Shown here in pieces: positions 60,346 through 64,000 of a stretch of DNA of 64,000 nt. The stretch covers positions 620,001 through 684,000 of the forward strand of contig NZ_CP064786.1 of assembly GCF_017094485.1 (NCBI RefSeq), in the 5' to 3' direction. The stretch comes from Natranaeroarchaeum sulfidigenes (GTDB lineage: Archaea; Halobacteriota; Halobacteria; Halobacteriales; Natronoarchaeaceae). How positions within the stretch are numbered: position 1 is the stretch's first letter; each line of letters opens with the position of its first letter. The notes beneath the pieces are model-generated. The model was given only the letters and a program-made list of their open reading frames with translations. It was not told the origin of the DNA and ran no database searches. The position numbers and the translations under genes are program-made.

Positions 60346-61326
60346 TTACCAGTACATCTCGGTCGCCCGGTGGCCTGTATCGTACGCATCCAGTCCTTCG
60401 CCAGTGAGCCGCGTGACCCGGAAGTCGTCGTACAGCGTCGTGTCGGTGTAGTCGACGAACGTGATCGGGAGGATGAGCTCGTCGTCCCGTCGATAGAGGC
60501 TTGCGATGGCCGTGTAGACGTGTTTGTGACGAGCGTTCCGGACGTAGCCTGCGACGACCGGGAGCGTCGCCTCGTGTGCGGGCACGGCCTGCAGCGCCTC
60601 GATGGACCGGCGGGTCAACTCGGTGCAGAACAGACCGGTGTTTTCGTCCTCGGCGATCGCTGCGAAGTCGGTCGGGGACTCGAAGTACTCCCGTAGCTCT
60701 ACGCGGCTCATGAGGATATTATCCTCGACAGCTCCCGCCAGATAGCGCGGTACGTCGTAGTTCGAGTACTCGCGGAACGCGTCCATGAGTTCGACGACGG
60801 CGCGTTCGGGATCGGTCGGTGGCGAGCCGAGAAACTCCTCGACGACTTCGGGGTCGGCGTCGGTCCACAGGTTCCGTGCCGCGCCGACCGAGTGTGCCCG
60901 GGTGTCGACCTCGCGCAGTCGATCGAAAAAGGCCTCGTAGCCGGAGGGCTCGACGACGTACTCGCCCACCCGGAGCGCCTCGACGTCCCGGACGAGCTGT
61001 TCGACCGGCCCCTCGTCGAGGTCGTACTCGTCGTCGATAGTGGCTGCTTCCTCGCGAGTCGCGTCGCTCACGGAGACGGTCTCGACGTGCTCGCCGGACG
61101 CCGAAACTGCGATCTCATCGCCCGACACCGAGACGGTGTACTCGCCAAGACCGGCGGTGTAACCGTCCGCACCGAGGCGTTCGGCGATCAACGGGTGTAG
61201 ATCCTGCTCGGTGAGGTTCGTTCCCGTGATGCGGCCGTACCCGATGACCGTGTTGTGGGCCGCCCGGCCGGTGCCGAGGGCGAGCAGGCCCCCACCGATG
61301 TACTTCAGCGCCCGCCGTCGCTCCAT
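60346..61326 (-). CDS. haloarchaeal conserved protein with N-terminal RR-type leader
   Basis: A 326-residue protein of unknown function. The N-terminus ERRRALKYIGGGLLALGTG is a Tat-like or membrane-anchor segment. The mature part is mostly helical (VEQLVRDVEALRVGEYVVEPSGYEAFFDRLREV, AVVELMDAFREYSNYDVPRYLAGAVEDN, TRRSIEALQAVPAHEATLPVVAGY) and ends in a beta region (LPITFVDYTDTTLYDDFRVTRLTGEGLDAY). I do not recognise a family. It is convergent with CDC48 and lies after the phosphatidylserine decarboxylase gene on the same strand. Confidence 0.65.
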   Translation of the reverse strand: MERRRALKYIGGGLLALGTGRAAHNTVIGYGRITGTNLTEQDLHPLIAERLGADGYTAGLGEYTVSVSGDEIAVSASGEHVETVSVSDATREEAATIDDEYDLDEGPVEQLVRDVEALRVGEYVVEPSGYEAFFDRLREVDTRAHSVGAARNLWTDADPEVVEEFLGSPPTDPERAVVELMDAFREYSNYDVPRYLAGAVEDNILMSRVELREYFESPTDFAAIAEDENTGLFCTELTRRSIEALQAVPAHEATLPVVAGYVRNARHKHVYTAIASLYRRDDELILPITFVDYTDTTLYDDFRVTRLTGEGLDAYDTGHRATEMYW

Positions 61327-61383
61327 AGTCGGGTCCACCGGGTGGCCAGTACTAAGCTTTGTGTTCCATGTGGGTTCGCATAC

Positions 61384-61971
61384 TCACTTCCGGACCAGCA
61401 CCGTCTCGCCCGCTCGCACTTTCTCACCGCGTTCGACCGTGAGGTCGGCGCGACCGTACTCGGGTGGCAACAGGACGTCTGCGCGACTGCCAAAGGAGAT
61501 GTGCCCGATCCGGTCGCCACGCTGGATCTCTGCCCCTGCATCGGGGTAGGGATGGATCCGGCGGGCGAAAGCCCCGGCGATCAGCGTCACCGTGTGGTCC
61601 TCGAAGCGAAGATGGACGCGTTCGTTGCGGTCGGACTCCTTCGAGAATGCGGGCCGGTGTGCACCGGAGACGTGTTCGACATCCTCGACGACGCCGCCAA
61701 CCGGTGCGCGATTGACGTGGACGTCCCAGACGTTCATGAATACGCCGACGCGGATGCGGTTTCCCTCCTCACGAATCACGGAGACTTTGCCGTCCGCCGG
61801 CGAGACGACGCCGCTCGGCGGCGGTGATCGGTCCGGGTCGCGATAAAAGTACAGTACGCCAGCCGCCAGCGCGATTAGCGCGAGACCGACCGGCGGAGCG
61901 AACAGGATGCCCGGAACCGCGGTGACGAGCAATGGGACCGCGTACCTGCGCGCCCCCGGTGCGAACTTCAT
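61384..61971 (-). CDS. asd: archaeal phosphatidylserine decarboxylase
   Basis: A 195-residue enzyme of the short archaeal PSD type. An N-terminal pair of hydrophobic helices (YAVPLLVTAVPGILFAPPV, ALIALAAGVLYFYRDPDR) anchors it. The core has PPSGVVSPADGKVSVI, VGVFMNVWDVHVNRAPVGG and the autocleavage region IGHISFGSRADVLLP, in which the GS pair generates the pyruvoyl group. It converts phosphatidylserine-type archaeal lipids (archaetidylserine) to the ethanolamine form. The start at 61971 gives MKFAPGARRY. Confidence 0.88.
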   Translation of the reverse strand: MKFAPGARRYAVPLLVTAVPGILFAPPVGLALIALAAGVLYFYRDPDRSPPPSGVVSPADGKVSVIREEGNRIRVGVFMNVWDVHVNRAPVGGVVEDVEHVSGAHRPAFSKESDRNERVHLRFEDHTVTLIAGAFARRIHPYPDAGAEIQRGDRIGHISFGSRADVLLPPEYGRADLTVERGEKVRAGETVLVRK

Positions 61972-62056
61972 ACGTCGTTTTGGTGTGGAGACCGTAATGA
62001 GGTTGGGGATCCACCGACGGCACTCGATGGGTCGGGTTCGGGCGGGTCGGCTCGTT

Positions 62057-64000
62057 TCAATCCCAGAACGACTGTGTTCTGGCGTACTGTCGTTCCTGTT
62101 CCAGAATGTCCCGATAGAACTCGTCTTCATCCTCTCGCAGTCGGTTGATGATCCGGGCGGCGTTGTGCGGGCCGACACCGCGAGCAGCCAGCGCGATCAC
62201 TGCCTGTTTGCCGTGGGTCTGGACTAGGCTCCCGGCGCGGAAGGCCCGCTCTGTCTGGCGCTCCTGTTCCTCGTCTTTCTCTGCGGCTCGCACGGCCTGT
62301 ACGACCTCGTCGGCCCACGGGTTCAGCGCGGCGACCCTGGTCGAGCCACACTCGGGACATCTCGGCTGGTCGCGCACGCGTCGGACCGGTTTCTCGGTCT
62401 TCCACTCCGTGCAGTGCAGACAGAGCAGGATGACCCGATCGTTCTGGATCCGCTCGCGTACGGTGTCGATCACGCTCGCGTCGGCGTTCTCGGGCGAGAG
62501 TAACTCGGTCCCACTGGAGCGTCCCCCGGTACCGACCGGCGTGCGACCGCCGACGATCTCGGCGTCCAGCTCCTCGCGCTGGATCGCCGCCAGCACGTCG
62601 CCTGCCGCGTCGACGTCCAGGTCCTCGTGGAACACCTCCCGGACCGCCTCGTCGTAGACCGGTGTGTCCTCCAGCGCGGCGAGCAGGCGGCCACTGGAAA
62701 CGCTCGCGTCGCCCTGCCAGCGCTTGATCCGACCGAACTGCTCGGCGACCTGTGCGAGCCGGAATTTCAGGGTGTCTGAGCGCTTGAGACTCAACTCGAT
62801 GATCGCCTCGACGTGGTCGGGATCGGTCGTTTCGAGCACCTCGACGACGTCCGTGACGTCGATCCGGCCGGGCGTCTCCAGTTCGATCCGGTACGGATCG
62901 ACGTCGAGCGCGATCGACGAGCCAGTCTGCTGGCCGAGCAGCGAGGAAAGCACCCGCCCGAGCGTCTCGTTTGTCTGGTGGCCGAAGGGTGCGTTGACGA
63001 GGATCGTCCGCCCCTCGCGCTCGATGACAAGTCGGTCGTCGGTCGGCATCGGATGCTCGGTTTCGACGTGGCGCTCTAGCTGTGTCAGAGCGTCGCGAGC
63101 AGTGTGTTCGTCTGCCGGATACCGACGCGTGAACTCACTTGCGACGCGCCCGGCGTCCGCGCCGCCAGCGAACTGCGGTTCGGCGACCCGACGCATCTCG
63201 CCGACCTCGCCCGCGACCGCTCGGGGAACCGGGATCTCCTGGCCGATCCACGAGGGGACCTCGCCCGCCGGGTCCTCGATCGGCGAGACTTTGACTTCGC
63301 TTTCCTCGTCGTCGATGTCGGTGATCCGCCACATCTCGCCGCGCTGGATGAACACCTCGCCCTGCGTCGCGAAGTTGACGACGAACCGCTCGTCGAGTGT
63401 CCCGATCTGGCGGCCGCTGGCCACGTCGTGGACCTCGTAGGTCTCCTCGTCGGGGATCATCGAGAGGTTCGCGTAGACGTACTGCCAGGTGCCGCCGGTC
63501 TTCTCGATCCGGTCCTCGCCCTCGTCGTACCAGAGCACCCGGTTGCCCGCGAGTTCCTCGATGACCTCGCGGAACGCCGCCTCGGAGAGTCCCCGGAACG
63601 GATAAGCCCGGCTTACGATCCCGTAGGCTGTCTCGACTGCGATCTCCTCGTGACCCATCGCCAGCGCGACGGTCTGGTTGGCGACCGCGTCGAGGCTCCC
63701 CTCGTGGATCGGGTGGTGTTCGACCTCGCCTGCTTTCGCGCGGCGTGCGATCGCCAGCGCCTCGAACGTGTCGTCCGGCCGGGTCGTGATCACCGTCCCC
63801 GAAGAGACCTGATCCCGCCGGTGACCTGCCCGCCCGACGCGCTGGAGCAGGCGCGAAACCTGCCGGGGGCTGGCGTATTGGACGACGTGATCGACGTGGC
63901 CCACGTCGATGCCCAGTTCCATCGAGGAGGTACACAGGAGGGCGTCGATCTCGCCCGCCTTGAAGCGGTCCTCGACATCGATTCGGGCGTCTTTCGAGAG
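62057..64000 (-). CDS. Lhr-family ATP-dependent helicase (partial, C-terminal part)
   Basis: The frame is open at the right edge and the seen part is 647 codons. It begins inside the second RecA domain: LLCTSSMELGIDVGHVDHVVQYASPRQVSRLLQRVGRAGHR (motifs V and VI), followed by the winged-helix and large Lhr C-terminal domain. A late zinc-type CLHCTEWKTEKPVRRVRDQPRCPECGST is seen, and the end is QERQYARTQSFWD. Lhr proteins unwind or remodel nucleic acid and take part in DNA repair. The ATPase motifs I to III lie beyond the window. Confidence 0.92.
   Translation of the reverse strand, partial: LSKDARIDVEDRFKAGEIDALLCTSSMELGIDVGHVDHVVQYASPRQVSRLLQRVGRAGHRRDQVSSGTVITTRPDDTFEALAIARRAKAGEVEHHPIHEGSLDAVANQTVALAMGHEEIAVETAYGIVSRAYPFRGLSEAAFREVIEELAGNRVLWYDEGEDRIEKTGGTWQYVYANLSMIPDEETYEVHDVASGRQIGTLDERFVVNFATQGEVFIQRGEMWRITDIDDEESEVKVSPIEDPAGEVPSWIGQEIPVPRAVAGEVGEMRRVAEPQFAGGADAGRVASEFTRRYPADEHTARDALTQLERHVETEHPMPTDDRLVIEREGRTILVNAPFGHQTNETLGRVLSSLLGQQTGSSIALDVDPYRIELETPGRIDVTDVVEVLETTDPDHVEAIIELSLKRSDTLKFRLAQVAEQFGRIKRWQGDASVSSGRLLAALEDTPVYDEAVREVFHEDLDVDAAGDVLAAIQREELDAEIVGGRTPVGTGGRSSGTELLSPENADASVIDTVRERIQNDRVILLCLHCTEWKTEKPVRRVRDQPRCPECGSTRVAALNPWADEVVQAVRAAEKDEEQERQTERAFRAGSLVQTHGKQAVIALAARGVGPHNAARIINRLREDEDEFYRDILEQERQYARTQSFWD

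Overview
The window is chromosomal DNA of a haloarchaeon (class Halobacteria). The evidence is GC-rich codon use with very acidic proteins, archaeal informational genes (RNA polymerase subunits D, K and N, aIF2-beta, aEF1-beta, Dph2, CDC48, archease, Trm112), Bat-type HTH regulators, halocyanin, Tat lipoproteins with an RR motif and lipobox, a class III PHA synthase, and TATA boxes about 24-30 nt before start codons (leaderless transcripts). The genus cannot be fixed from the sequence alone. No rRNA, CRISPR array, insertion sequence or prophage was seen, so this looks like stable core and niche-adaptation DNA.

Layout. 1-3110: ABC importer of the nitrate/sulfonate/thiamine-precursor type with a convergent second binding-protein-like gene. 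3298-9737: NUDIX hydrolase, then a dms/psr-like molybdenum respiratory operon (catalytic, Fe-S, NrfD membrane and TorD chaperone subunits) flanked by two Bat-type regulators. 9819-16826: small and housekeeping genes, including a 32-aa membrane microprotein, a DUF47/PhoU-like protein, a peroxiredoxin, moaA, a TctA/DUF112 permease, a 59-aa double zinc-finger protein coupled to aEF1-beta, and aIF2-beta. 16916-22961: CbiX plus a DR2241-type protein, Trm112, purA, halocyanin and a small wHTH protein. 22958-26632: an 858-aa modular protein of unknown function, UPF0058 and DUF998. 26690-30667: Fe3+ ABC importer (fbpA, fbpB, fbpC homologues) with three DtxR-type palindromes.

30896-35282 is a complete polyhydroxyalkanoate cluster: phaJ-like hydratase, divergent from AbrB-type regulator, phasin, phaE, phaC and phaB. 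Four ACCAT repeats spaced exactly 10 bp sit at the divergent promoter, and PhaC carries a C-terminal helix-hairpin-helix domain. 35331-41504 is the classical haloarchaeal S13-S4-S11-rpoD / tRNA-Leu-L18e-L13-S9-rpoN-rpoK-eno-S2 array with tRNA-Ser at its head. 41716-46534: DoxX-like membrane protein, archease, GNAT, rhomboid protease, METTL5-like methyltransferase and a zinc ribbon.

46539-49041 holds a histidine-kinase remnant, a salactin-type actin homologue, a membrane protein immediately upstream of it, and a small membrane protein. 49110-50933: dph2 and an esterase. 50930-55772 is a copper module: TRASH-domain AsnC regulator, CopA P-type ATPase, DUF411 copper-binding lipoprotein and another lipoprotein. 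55773-56445 contains two striking hairpins and a 21-bp repeat around a glutaredoxin-like gene. The right end has a DsrE protein, acyl-CoA dehydrogenase, CDC48, a conserved hypothetical, archaeal phosphatidylserine decarboxylase and the C-terminal part of an Lhr-type helicase cut by the window edge. The most promising leads are the phased operator of the PHA cluster, the salactin/membrane-protein pair, the structured repeat at 56349-56426 and the modular protein at 22958-25534.
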